DNA from: an uncultured Coriobacteriaceae bacterium
GTDB lineage: Bacteria > Actinomycetota > Coriobacteriia > Coriobacteriales > Eggerthellaceae
DNA: 18,269 nucleotides
Assembly: GCA_900539675.1 (NCBI GenBank)
Contig: UQDJ01000036.1
Location: forward strand, 1-18,269
Direction of reading: 5' to 3'
The first letter of the stretch is position 1. The number at the start of each line of letters is the position of its first letter. This document shows positions 7,698-14,710 of this stretch, in pieces. Both the position numbers and the translations under genes were made by a program. The notes below the pieces were generated by a model, which saw nothing but the letters and a program-made list of their open reading frames with translations, was not told the DNA's origin and searched no databases.

Positions 7698-9161
7698 GTT
7701 GCGACGATTGTGCGTGTCTTCGGTATACAGCGGAATATAAATGGTGAAGCAAGCTCCTTCGTTTGGCCTGCCCTCAACGCGCACCCAGCCGTTGTGCTGA
7801 TCCACAATTTCTTTTACCACCGAAAGGCCAACACCCAAACCACCCGTAGAACGAGCACGCCCTGCGTCAGCGCGCCAAAAGCGCTGAAATACCATCTTTG
7901 CATCTTCAGGCGTAAGGCCAATGCCGGTATCCTTCACAATAATCTGGCCCATCAAATCGCCTTTGCGCGCCATGACAGTGATGGTGCCGCCCTCAGGTGT
8001 ATAGCGCACCGCATTCGAAATCAGGTTTGCGGTTGCCTGACGCAACAGGTCAGCATCGCCAAACACATACACATGCGGATCGCACTGGAATTCAAGTGAA
8101 AGACCCGCATCATGAATATAGGCCTGATGCGTTGCCACTACCGCAGAAAGCATTTCGGTAAGATCGAGTTTCCTGCGTTCAATCGGTTTGGTCCTGCTTT
8201 CCAATCGGGAAAGCTTGAGCACGGCATCCACCAGACGCGATAAACGCTGCACTTCGGAATTCAGTGTTTCCAAGCGCTCAACATCGGGCTTAAATACCCC
8301 ATCAATCATGGCTTCAACGGTGGACTGTATTGCCATCAAAGGCGTGCGCAATTCGTGCGCTACGTCGGTAACCAAGCGGCGCTCCAGCTTTCGGTTCGAT
8401 TCAACCGAATCAGCCATGAGGTCAAACATGTTGCCCAAACGTGCGATTTCGTCGGTACCCTTCATGCCAGTACGCGCTGAATAGTCACCCTCTTTGAGCT
8501 GCTTAGCTGCATTGGTAATACGCTTGATAGGACGCACCAAAGCACGGGCAAACACCGCTCCCATGATAACTGCAATGATGAGGGCAATACCGCCCGCAAA
8601 GATCATGGCACCATACGATTTATCTCTGAATTCGGCATCTGCTTTGGTGATGAGCGTTTCAGATCCCGGCACACGAACCGACACGGCACCAATCGGCTTG
8701 CCATCAACCATAATGGGCGCAACTGCCACATTTGTTCCCGACGCATTAGCGCTCTTCGAGCCAAATACCTTATCGCTGCCATTATCATAAATGACGGTGC
8801 CATCGTCTTTGCGCACCTGCAAATACACCGAATCGTAGAGCGCACTTGCCGATGATGCAGCTGAAAGAGCGCCACTATACCAATCCCCGTGTGACTGCTC
8901 GTAGCCTTCGGCAATAGATCCTGCTGCAGCATCGGCGATGCGCTGGATGTTGTCTCGCGTGTAATTCTGAAAATGCTGCTCCCATACCACCGAAAGCACA
9001 ACGATGGATGACACAATAGTGATCAGTGACACCACAATAGACACCAGCATGACGCGCTTGGTAAATGAAATATTGAGTCCTTTTTTGGGGGGATTTTTGC
9101 TGGGCAATTCCCCCAGCTCATCTGTACCTTGAGGGTCGTAGGTCTGCTTCTGACGAAACAC
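7677..9161 (-). CDS. Membrane sensor histidine kinase of a two-component system
   Basis: The protein (494 residues) should sense an extracytoplasmic signal and phosphorylate the OmpR-type regulator encoded just upstream. In order it has a short cytoplasmic N-terminus, transmembrane helix 1 (about 35-59), an extracytoplasmic domain of about 120 residues, helix 2 (about 183-206) and HAMP (about 207-259). Then come the H-box DVAHELRTPL with phospho-acceptor H269, the N-box RQATANLISNAVRYT (N383), DTGIGL (411-416), the F-box FQRFWRAD and GGLGVGLSVVKEIV (440-453). All catalytic motifs are intact. The extracytoplasmic domain (WYSGALSAASSASALYDSVYLQVRKDDGTVI region) may be a PAS-like sensor fold, which is an inference. 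The start codon is GTG at 9161 with AGGAAG upstream. It is separated from the regulator by 141 bases holding terminator-like hairpins. Confidence 0.95.
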   Translation of the reverse strand: MFRQKQTYDPQGTDELGELPSKNPPKKGLNISFTKRVMLVSIVVSLITIVSSIVVLSVVWEQHFQNYTRDNIQRIADAAAGSIAEGYEQSHGDWYSGALSAASSASALYDSVYLQVRKDDGTVIYDNGSDKVFGSKSANASGTNVAVAPIMVDGKPIGAVSVRVPGSETLITKADAEFRDKSYGAMIFAGGIALIIAVIMGAVFARALVRPIKRITNAAKQLKEGDYSARTGMKGTDEIARLGNMFDLMADSVESNRKLERRLVTDVAHELRTPLMAIQSTVEAMIDGVFKPDVERLETLNSEVQRLSRLVDAVLKLSRLESRTKPIERRKLDLTEMLSAVVATHQAYIHDAGLSLEFQCDPHVYVFGDADLLRQATANLISNAVRYTPEGGTITVMARKGDLMGQIIVKDTGIGLTPEDAKMVFQRFWRADAGRARSTGGLGVGLSVVKEIVDQHNGWVRVEGRPNEGACFTIYIPLYTEDTHNRRNQKKGAK

Positions 9162-9203
9162 AGCACTTCCTTACTCGTTAGGGCCAAACTCTTGTTACTG
9201 CAA

Positions 9204-9234
9204 TAAAAACAAGCGCCCCTCACAGCTAGGCGCT
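9204..9234 (-). terminator. Intrinsic terminator or attenuator between response regulator and kinase
   Basis: On the minus strand the stem AGCGCC/GGCGCT (9229-9234 with 9212-9217, 11-base loop) is followed by TGTTTTTATT. It lies between two genes expected to be cotranscribed, so it may reduce kinase relative to regulator transcript. An alternative pairing, CAAGCG 9210-9215 with CGCTTG 9244-9249, would disrupt the stem. Confidence 0.55.
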
Positions 9235-9285
9235 GATCCGGGACGCTTGCAACAACTACTTATTTCTTTCTTACGAGGCAACCGA

Positions 9286-9304
9286 AGCGCCCACGGTAAG
9301 CGCT
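9286..9304 (-). other. Second hairpin overlapping the response-regulator stop codon
   Basis: AGCGC at 9286-9290 pairs with GCGCT at 9300-9304 (9-base loop). Its 3' arm region GGGCGCTT resembles that of the terminator-like hairpin some 70 bases further downstream in transcription. There is no T-tract here, so it is not itself a canonical terminator. It may protect the regulator transcript's 3' end. Confidence 0.35.
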
Positions 9305-10019
9305 AGTTATTCTTCGTAGGATCTTCGAAGCGGTAACCAACACCATGTACGGTGTGCAGCCACTTAGGATTACGGGGATTGTCGCCAATCTTAGCGCGCA
9401 GATTCTTCACATGGGAGTCGATGGTGCGCTCGTAGCCTTCGAAGTCGTAACCCAAAACCTTTTCCACCAGTTCCATGCGCGAATATACGCGGCCCGGATA
9501 ACGGCACAACGTAGTGAGCAGCTTGAATTCGCTGGCGGTCAGGTCAACTTCTTCGTTGTTAACCAGAACCTTATGTCCCGAAATATCAATGGTAAGCTCA
9601 CCGAATTCCATCACTTCACGCTGCGGTTCAGTATCAGAATGAACACGACGCAACAGGGCGCGAACACGAGCAACCAATTCACGGGGGCTAAACGGCTTAA
9701 TCAGATAGTCGTCTGCACCCAGCTCGAGGCCAATAATACGATCCTCAACTTCGCCCTTGGCGGTAAGCATAATAATAGGCGTGCTGGAGTTGTCACGAAT
9801 TACGCGGCACACGCGCTCGCCAGGAACGCGTGGGAGCATCAGATCGAGCACAACCAAATCGAAATGATGCTTAGAGAATTCTTCGAGCGCTTCCTGGCCA
9901 TCGCCAACCGCGGTTACCCAGTAATTTTCACGCTCCAAGTATGCCGCAACTGCATCGCGAATGGCCTTTTCGTCTTCAACGAGCAGAATACGACGAGTAT
10001 TTTCATTATTTGAAGTCAT
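9303..10019 (-). CDS. OmpR/PhoB-family response regulator
   Basis: It is a DNA-binding transcription regulator of 238 residues, normal for the family. The receiver domain (about 9-124) has acidic residues E15 and D16 in LLVEDEKA, phospho-acceptor D59 in VVLDLMLP, T86 in MLTAKGE and K108 in LIKPFSP. The C-terminal winged-helix domain (about 137-235) shows LTASEFKLLTTLCRYPGRVYSR, the recognition-helix segment RTIDSHVKNLRAKIG and the wing HTVHGVGYRFE. The partner is the sensor kinase downstream. The ATG at 10019 follows GGGAGGT. It is transcribed away from a Tat-exported protein gene across a 224-base intergenic region, making that gene a candidate target, although this is only inferred from position. 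Autoregulation is common in such systems. Confidence 0.96.
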   Translation of the reverse strand: MTSNNENTRRILLVEDEKAIRDAVAAYLERENYWVTAVGDGQEALEEFSKHHFDLVVLDLMLPRVPGERVCRVIRDNSSTPIIMLTAKGEVEDRIIGLELGADDYLIKPFSPRELVARVRALLRRVHSDTEPQREVMEFGELTIDISGHKVLVNNEEVDLTASEFKLLTTLCRYPGRVYSRMELVEKVLGYDFEGYERTIDSHVKNLRAKIGDNPRNPKWLHTVHGVGYRFEDPTKNN

Positions 10020-10036
10020 ATTTGTACCTCCCAGTA

Positions 10037-10076
10037 GGCACCGTAGTGTTCTATGCTACGTGCTATCAGCGGTGCC
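10037..10076 (-). promoter_or_regulatory. Inverted repeat in the leader of the response-regulator gene
   Basis: GGCACCG at 10037-10043 and CGGTGCC at 10070-10076 are perfect inverted repeats 18-57 bases before the regulator start codon. They could form a leader hairpin enclosing 26 bases, or act as an operator. Confidence 0.4.
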
Positions 10077-10123
10077 GTCTAGCAATGCGACGCACTTTTT
10101 GTGCAGACGCCGCGTTTGAGTTT

Positions 10124-10155
10124 ATTGTATCAATTAGCCATTAGGCATCCGCAAG
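10124..10155 (-). promoter_or_regulatory. Weak candidate promoter for the response-regulator gene
   Basis: On the minus strand TACAAT (10124-10129) could serve as a -10 box, with TTGCGG about 19 bases upstream as a -35 box. The spacing is longer than the optimal 17, so the call is weak. The rest of the 224-base divergent region is covered by the inverted-repeat entries. Confidence 0.25.
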
Positions 10156-10193
10156 CGATACCCAAATGTCACAATGTGCAACATATTACTGAA

Positions 10194-10217
10194 TTTGTCT
10201 AATTTTATTTAGACAAA
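10194..10217. promoter_or_regulatory. Perfect 9+9 bp inverted repeat upstream of the exported-protein gene
   Basis: TTTGTCTAA (10194-10202) and TTAGACAAA (10209-10217) flank six A/T bases. The element ends 26 bases before the GTG start of the downstream gene. It looks like a dimeric regulator's operator. It is not a canonical terminator, since no T-tract follows on the plus strand. Confidence 0.5.
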
Positions 10218-10243
10218 TAGCAGAACCCATCCTAGGAGTTAAC

Positions 10244-11821
10244 GTGCCCACGAAACGCAGACAAAATACCCCTGGCAAAACACCTAGACCATCCCGTAAT
10301 TCTCGCGCCGCCCGTACAGGACGCGCCACATCCCATGCCGGGCACTCAGGATCACGTGCTAACTCCTTCAATTCAGCTCGAAAGCCAGCAGGTGCTCCAC
10401 GTCACGGGTTTTCAACTTCGGGGCCCAAACAGACGGGCAATTTCGGCATGAACACCGCCAAACGCCCCAGCGCCTCAAAACAGAGTGGCTTTCCTTCCAC
10501 CCCTTTGGCTTCTTCAGCGGTTACCGGTGGAAGCGCAAAAAATGCACGGCTGACGCCCCGCGTACTGCTTACGCGTCGCAACTTACTTATTGGTGCTGCA
10601 GCAGTTGGCGGTTTGGTTGCCGTAGGCGGTGGAGTTTCACTTGCCAGCAACGCGTTGAATCAGGGCGACGACAGTCAAACGACGTCTTACATTAGCGTTT
10701 CGCAAGATGCTGTCCAAACACAAAACGACTACAACTTAGTTACATATAGCGACTATGTAAAGCTGACCGGCACCTACAGCCTGCCCTATGGGTCGTTGGT
10801 ATGGGCCGACAACGATACCGTTGCTGCCTGCCTGACACCAGGCGAAACCACCAGCCCGCTCTGTACGGTAAGCTTGTTGTATTTTTCTAGCGGCAATAAT
10901 CCCACAGTGCTCAATGCCGCTCAGGGCGCCGATGACGGCTTTGAGATTTTCGATGTTCGTGCCAGCGAATCTGGTTTGATTTGGCTGGAGTCCAACACCT
11001 ATGAATCGCAGTGGCGCGTGTACACCGGCGTCATCAATCAAGGAAGTGTTGCCAGCATTCAAAAGGTTGATGAAGGCGATGCCAATTGGTTGATGCCCTC
11101 TATAGCAGCGGTAGGTAATTCTGCTTTTTGGCAGCTCAATCCCAACCCAGAAGGCGATGCAGCAAACGAACGCGCCGTGGTAAAAGCATCTTCGTTCGGT
11201 TCAACGGATGCGCGCGAAGTGTTTTCTTCCAAACGCGCTTTCGCAACGCGAATTACCGCAGCCTCTGATGGGGTAGTCATTACCCCCCGTGCTGAAGACA
11301 CCGGCGTGTACTACACACTGACCAAACTGAAAGCCGACTCATATGAAACGGTGGATCAAATGACCCTGCCCGCTTCAATGACCCCCGACATCGCCGGATA
11401 CGGTCGCAGCGGTTTTTCGTTTGGATACAGCAACATCTACAACTACGGCGGCGGCATTGCGAACTTGGGCACCTATACCCCACGCAGTGCGGTCAACCCC
11501 TACAACTACAACAACTTGCAGTGGTTCCGCTTCAGCCGATCGCCTGTAACCGCTCCTTGCTGGAGTGGCGATTGGCTCATTGTGAAATCCACAACCGCTT
11601 TAAGTGGCATCCACTTTGCCGGCAAAGACTATTTCGCTATCGATGTACCCAGCGGTGCCGATACCTTTGGCGAACAGTTGGTATCTTCTGGCACCTGCGA
11701 ATCTTTTGTAGGCTTGTCACAAATTCGTGACGATACCAATTCGGGTAAAGATCACGCACTGATTCGCGTGTTTACGCCCATCAATGACGCAGTGGGCGAC
11801 GCTTTTGACCAACAAGGGTAA
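10244..11821 (+). CDS. Tat-exported protein of unknown function, probably beta-propeller-like
   Basis: No named family is recognised in this 525-residue protein. Residues 1-105 are hydrophilic, basic and low in complexity (many Arg, Ser, Gly, Pro). Then LTRRNLL (109-115, twin Arg at 111-112) is followed by a hydrophobic stretch to about 135, a typical twin-arginine signal or anchor. No Cys lies at a lipobox position, so it is not an obvious lipoprotein. The exported part (about 140-525) is rich in aromatic, Gly, Ser and Asp residues with recurring patterns such as SGLIWLE, GSLVWADNDTV, NSAFWQLNP, GDWLIVKS and DGVVITPR, as in repeated four-stranded blades; this is an inference from pattern, not a match. 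The GTG at 10244 has TAGGAG five bases upstream. It is divergent from the two-component regulator and followed by a TetR-type gene. Confidence 0.85.
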   Translation: MPTKRRQNTPGKTPRPSRNSRAARTGRATSHAGHSGSRANSFNSARKPAGAPRHGFSTSGPKQTGNFGMNTAKRPSASKQSGFPSTPLASSAVTGGSAKNARLTPRVLLTRRNLLIGAAAVGGLVAVGGGVSLASNALNQGDDSQTTSYISVSQDAVQTQNDYNLVTYSDYVKLTGTYSLPYGSLVWADNDTVAACLTPGETTSPLCTVSLLYFSSGNNPTVLNAAQGADDGFEIFDVRASESGLIWLESNTYESQWRVYTGVINQGSVASIQKVDEGDANWLMPSIAAVGNSAFWQLNPNPEGDAANERAVVKASSFGSTDAREVFSSKRAFATRITAASDGVVITPRAEDTGVYYTLTKLKADSYETVDQMTLPASMTPDIAGYGRSGFSFGYSNIYNYGGGIANLGTYTPRSAVNPYNYNNLQWFRFSRSPVTAPCWSGDWLIVKSTTALSGIHFAGKDYFAIDVPSGADTFGEQLVSSGTCESFVGLSQIRDDTNSGKDHALIRVFTPINDAVGDAFDQQG

Positions 11822-11824
11822 CAT

Positions 11825-11912
11825 AGCGCAACAACTGTTGTTATTTTGTTGCACATTTATGGTCAATTTAGGTTCATAGTAGTAGTGAACAATATCTAAA
11901 TCATGTTGCGCT
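11825..11912. promoter_or_regulatory. Putative operator cluster upstream of the TetR gene
   Basis: The 106-base gap holds three copies of the motif GYGCAACA: 11826-11833 (forward), 11847-11854 (reverse, TGTTGCAC) and 11904-11911 (reverse, TGTTGCGC). The first two form an inverted pair offset by 21 bases. AGCGCAACA (11825-11833) and TGTTGCGCT (11904-11912) form a perfect 9-base inverted repeat across the whole promoter region. A further dyad, GTTCA/TGAAC (11872-11876, 11886-11890), lies between. The layout suits autoregulation by the TetR protein. The small AACAA/TTGTT stem followed by ATTTT at about 11830-11847 could also end transcription of the upstream gene. Confidence 0.4.
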
Positions 11913-11927
11913 CAAGGAGCATGCCCT

Positions 11928-12503
11928 ATGGCCAAAGCGACTAACCAACGAGCCGCGCTAACTAAAAAGATGGTGCAAGAAGGACTTTTGCGTCTGCTTG
12001 CCAATCAAGACATACGCACTATTACCGTCAGCGATTTAGCACGCGAATCCGGCATTAATCGCACCACATTCTATCGTCACTACGGCACGCCCTACGACGT
12101 GCTCAAAGAGCTCGAAGAAGATTTAATATCGGTCCTTTCTACCGATGATGACGTCATTGGGAAAATGATGTCGGGCAATACCGTAGAATTGCGTCGTTCA
12201 ATCGAGCGAATTTGCTCCCACATCCAAGAGCATAAGGAAACGGCGCGCCTCATCATTAAAAATGATACCGACCCGCAGTTTGCCGCTAATCTGTTTCGCT
12301 TCCCTCGCAACCAGAAACTGGTCGAAAAAACCTTGCCTTCTCGCCTCAACGACGAGCAGCGCGCACTGGCAAGCACCTTTTTTGCTACCGGCAGCTATTG
12401 CTTACTGCGCCAGTGGATTATGGATGAATTGGAAATGACTCCTGCTCAAGTAGCGGGACTGCTCACCATGTGCATTCAGCGTGGCATGGAAGGATTGCGT
12501 TAA
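11928..12503 (+). CDS. TetR/AcrR-family transcriptional regulator
   Basis: The 191-residue protein should be a dimeric, ligand-responsive repressor. Its N-terminal DNA-binding domain shows the family pattern ITVSDLARESGINRTTFYRHYGTPYDVLKEL (helix-turn-helix at about 32-52). The remainder (about 60-191) is helical and variable as in the family, with no recognisable ligand signature. It resembles the TetR group with a C-terminal TetR_C-type domain found in low-GC Gram-positives and Coriobacteriia. The ATG at 11928 has AAGGAG upstream. Its promoter region holds several inverted GCAACA motifs that may be its own sites, and a fourth copy lies upstream of the exported-protein gene. It converges on the aldo/keto reductase gene 40 bases downstream. 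Its ligand and targets are unknown. Confidence 0.93.
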   Translation: MAKATNQRAALTKKMVQEGLLRLLANQDIRTITVSDLARESGINRTTFYRHYGTPYDVLKELEEDLISVLSTDDDVIGKMMSGNTVELRRSIERICSHIQEHKETARLIIKNDTDPQFAANLFRFPRNQKLVEKTLPSRLNDEQRALASTFFATGSYCLLRQWIMDELEMTPAQVAGLLTMCIQRGMEGLR

Positions 12504-12520
12504 AGTCCTTATTTCTCGCC

Positions 12521-12543
12521 AACACACCCGTATAGTGCGTGTT
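12521..12543. terminator. Weak terminator between convergent tetR-type and reductase genes
   Basis: AACAC (12521-12525) pairs with GTGTT (12539-12543), followed on the plus strand by TTAAT. The stem is only five pairs with a short possible extension across an A/C mismatch. It lies in the only gap between the two convergent genes. Confidence 0.3.
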
Positions 12544-13404
12544 TTAATCGTGCACACGATAGTTGGCGAGCAGCATTTCGCCTACCCCTTCTGCATTGGG
12601 ACCATGTGTTCCGTGACCCTTGTCTAAGGCACGCAGTTGTTCTACTTCTTCTGCCGTAAGCTCAAAATCAAATAGGTCCAAATTGCTTTTAATGCGCTCA
12701 GGTTTTACCGAACGTGGCAATACGATGCAGTCTTCCTGAATTTCAAAACGCAGAATAATCTGTCCAGCATCTTTGCCGTATTTGTTGGCCAATTCAACAA
12801 TGGTCTTATTGGTAAGCAGATCCTTATTTCCCTGACCCAATGGCGCCCATGCCTCCAGCGCCACCTGGTGCTTCTTTAAAATGGGGCGCAGGTGATTCTG
12901 TTGGAAGAGGGGGTTGTATTCAACCTGATTTACCGCGGGCATCGTGTCAAACTGCGGTACAAACGTATCCCATATTTCCGGAGTCATATTGCTAACGCCG
13001 ATAGATCGAATCTTGCCGTCTTTTTGTGCCTGCTCAAGTGCGCGCCATGCACCAGGAACATCTCCATAAGGTTGATGGATTAAATAGAGATCTACATAGT
13101 CCATACCTAAGTTCTTAAGAGAAGTATCAAGCCCCTTCAGTGCAGGCTCATAACCGTGATCTTGCAACCACAGTTTGCTGGTGACGAAAATTTCTTCGCG
13201 GGGAATGCCACTTTCGCGAATAGCTTCGCCAACTTCTGCTTCATTGAAATAAGCAGCTGCGGTGTCAATATGACGATAGCCAGCCTTCAGTGCTTCAAGC
13301 ACTGCCTTTTTGGTAGACCCATCGTTTGGAATCTGGAATACCCCAAATCCAATAACAGGTATCTTGTTGCCATCGTTTAATTCAATAGTCATTTGATCTG
13401 ACAT
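12544..13404 (-). CDS. Aldo/keto reductase 1
   Basis: It is an NAD(P)H-dependent oxidoreductase of the AKR superfamily (286 residues, normal length), cytoplasmic, probably reducing 2,5-diketogluconate-like or other carbonyl substrates; the real substrate cannot be told. The catalytic tetrad is complete: D47 and Y52 in HIDTAAAYFNE, K77 in VTSKLWL and H110 in LYLIHQP. IGVSNMTPE, PAVNQVEYNPLFQQ, EAWAPLGQG and the cofactor-binding LPRSVKPERIKSNLDLFDFEL follow in the usual order. The ATG at 13404 is preceded by AAGAAGG. It lies 138 bases downstream of a second, clearly paralogous reductase in the same direction. That gap contains the duplicated tails of the upstream gene. Confidence 0.94.
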   Translation of the reverse strand: MSDQMTIELNDGNKIPVIGFGVFQIPNDGSTKKAVLEALKAGYRHIDTAAAYFNEAEVGEAIRESGIPREEIFVTSKLWLQDHGYEPALKGLDTSLKNLGMDYVDLYLIHQPYGDVPGAWRALEQAQKDGKIRSIGVSNMTPEIWDTFVPQFDTMPAVNQVEYNPLFQQNHLRPILKKHQVALEAWAPLGQGNKDLLTNKTIVELANKYGKDAGQIILRFEIQEDCIVLPRSVKPERIKSNLDLFDFELTAEEVEQLRALDKGHGTHGPNAEGVGEMLLANYRVHD

Positions 13405-13443
13405 GAGAAACCTTCTTTCTGCCCATCCCTGAACACACTAGGA

Positions 13444-13575
13444 TCACTACAATGCTTCACCATTAAAGCGTTGCACTTACTACAGCGCCTCACCGTTAAA
13501 GCCCCGTACTTAGTACAGTGTTTCACCGTTAAAGTGCTGCACTTAGTACAGCGCCTCACCGTTCAAATCATCTTT
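13444..13575 (-). repeat. Four 33-bp tail units at the end of aldo/keto reductase 2
   Basis: The last 33 bases of the gene (13543-13575, ending Asn-Gly-Glu-Ala-Leu-Tyr-stop) are followed by three tandem degenerate copies at 13510-13542, 13477-13509 and 13444-13476. All are in frame, and each ends in its own stop (TAA; TAG TAA; TAG TGA). The core reads NGEAL, NGETL, NGEAL and NGEAL, with mostly silent differences (AAC/AAT, GAG/GAA, GCG/GCA, CTG/TTG). The first four codons of the in-gene unit differ from the copies. Confidence 0.93.
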
Positions 13576-14418
13576 AACAAAGGTGCCTAAAAGCCACTTC
13601 ACTACATCGAGGTTAAAGTGATCAAAAATGCGCGGGAATTTTTCGTCATTGAGCAAAGTAAATGCGGCCATATCATCTGATGAAAGTTCAAAATCAAACA
13701 CATCAAAGTTTTCTTTCATACGCTGCTTATGAACCGTCTTGGGAATGACCACAATATCTTGCTGTAACAAGGCGCGAAGAATAACCTGAGCTGGTGTTTT
13801 ACCGTATTTTGCGCCGATCTCTTTCAAAACGGGATAGTTGAAGATATCGTTTTGACCTTCGGCGAATGGAGCCCAAGCTTCATGCACCACACCAAGGCTT
13901 TCCATATTTTCGTGTGCGCGCGCCTCCTGACGGAAAGGATGAGTCTCAATTTGATTTACGGCAGGAGGGACTTCAGCTAAACAAGCCACATCTATCAGTC
14001 GTTCAGGATAAAAATTCGAAACGCCAATGGCGCGTAGTTTTCCTTCGCGATACGCCTCTTCCATAGCACGATAAGCTCCTGGATAATCACCCATTGCCTG
14101 ATGAAGCAGCATCAGATCAATGTAGTCGCTACCAAGACGCTCTAGACTTGCGTCTATCGATGCTTTAGCACGCTCATAATTCATGTTGGTAACCCAAATT
14201 TTGCTTGTGATGAACACTTCATCGCGTGCTATGCCGCTTTCGCGAACTGCAGCACCGACGCCCTCTTCGTTGTCGTAAGCTTGCGCGGTATCTATCAAGC
14301 GATAGCCCACTTCGAGCGCGTCAGAAACGCAACGCTTCGTGTCTTGTGGAGGTGTTTGATATACCCCAAATCCCAGCATGGGCATTTTGACGCCATTGTT
14401 GAGAGTTTTATATAGCAT
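13543..14418 (-). CDS. Aldo/keto reductase 2
   Basis: A second AKR-superfamily NAD(P)H-dependent reductase, 291 residues from ATG 14418. The tetrad is D43 and Y48 in LIDTAQAYDNE, K73 in ITSKIWV and H106 in LMLLHQAMGD. AIGVSNFYPERL, PAVNQIETHPFRQE, HEAWAPFAEG and the cofactor segment IPKTVHKQRMKENFDVFDFEL are present. Its C-terminus (LDVVKWLLGTFVKDDLNGEALY) differs from that of reductase 1. A longer reading from TTG 14454 is possible, but AAAGAAGGG lies just before ATG 14418 and the family start MLYKTLNNGVKMP fits. It is divergent from a LysR-type gene, the classic arrangement for a regulator and its target; the substrate is unknown. The final 33 bp are tandemly copied after the stop. Confidence 0.93.
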   Translation of the reverse strand: MLYKTLNNGVKMPMLGFGVYQTPPQDTKRCVSDALEVGYRLIDTAQAYDNEEGVGAAVRESGIARDEVFITSKIWVTNMNYERAKASIDASLERLGSDYIDLMLLHQAMGDYPGAYRAMEEAYREGKLRAIGVSNFYPERLIDVACLAEVPPAVNQIETHPFRQEARAHENMESLGVVHEAWAPFAEGQNDIFNYPVLKEIGAKYGKTPAQVILRALLQQDIVVIPKTVHKQRMKENFDVFDFELSSDDMAAFTLLNDEKFPRIFDHFNLDVVKWLLGTFVKDDLNGEALY

Positions 14419-14710
14419 ACGCCCTTCTTTCACCGGTCGATATGTTGCTTTCAATGCATATTCTCATTGCTTATTACCTCGTAGTAAAATGTTGTTTCAG
14501 CAATTTCTTATGCGTGAAGCGCATATAGAAAGAAGGACTAATGCGCATGTGGTAACCCGATATCACAACAACACACCATCTGGTTTCCCATGCCATGGAA
14601 AGGCAAGCCGGCAAGAGTAATGCTAGAAGTGCTCTCAGAAACAATTGCAAAGACAAGCCGGCAGGGGGCAATCTCACGAGCAGTATTAACAGCAATTTCA
14701 GGAGCAATCA
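14419..14710. promoter_or_regulatory. Divergent intergenic region between reductase 2 and the LysR-type gene
   Basis: This 292-base gap should hold both promoters. Near the reductase, TTAC-N6-GTAA (14474-14487) is a dyad of the size bound by LysR-type proteins. TTTCC/GGAAA (14584-14588, 14597-14601) flanks CATGCCAT. CAAGCCGGCA occurs twice, at 14604-14613 and 14654-14663, 50 bases apart. No convincing -35/-10 pair was found. A leucine-rich 77-codon reading on the minus strand is not accepted as a gene. Confidence 0.4.
14422..14430 (-). promoter_or_regulatory. Ribosome binding site deciding the reductase 2 start
   Basis: Minus-strand AAAGAAGGG lies three bases before ATG 14418 and inside the alternative longer reading from TTG 14454. 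It favours the shorter start. Confidence 0.6.

Noticed and set aside
7538..7807. Minus-strand 89-codon reading crossing the kinase tail, with KRRVQNRDS and KRRVRSRDF repeats.
   Set aside because: It is out of frame with the kinase. The peptide repeat is the shadow of the duplicated tail, and there is no ribosome binding site near its start.
14474..14707. Leucine-rich 77-codon reading on the minus strand between reductase 2 and lysR, resembling a signal peptide.
   Set aside because: It starts with TTG, has no clear ribosome binding site, overlaps the divergent promoter region, and its leucine richness comes from AGCA/CAAT-type repeated DNA. No family is recognised.
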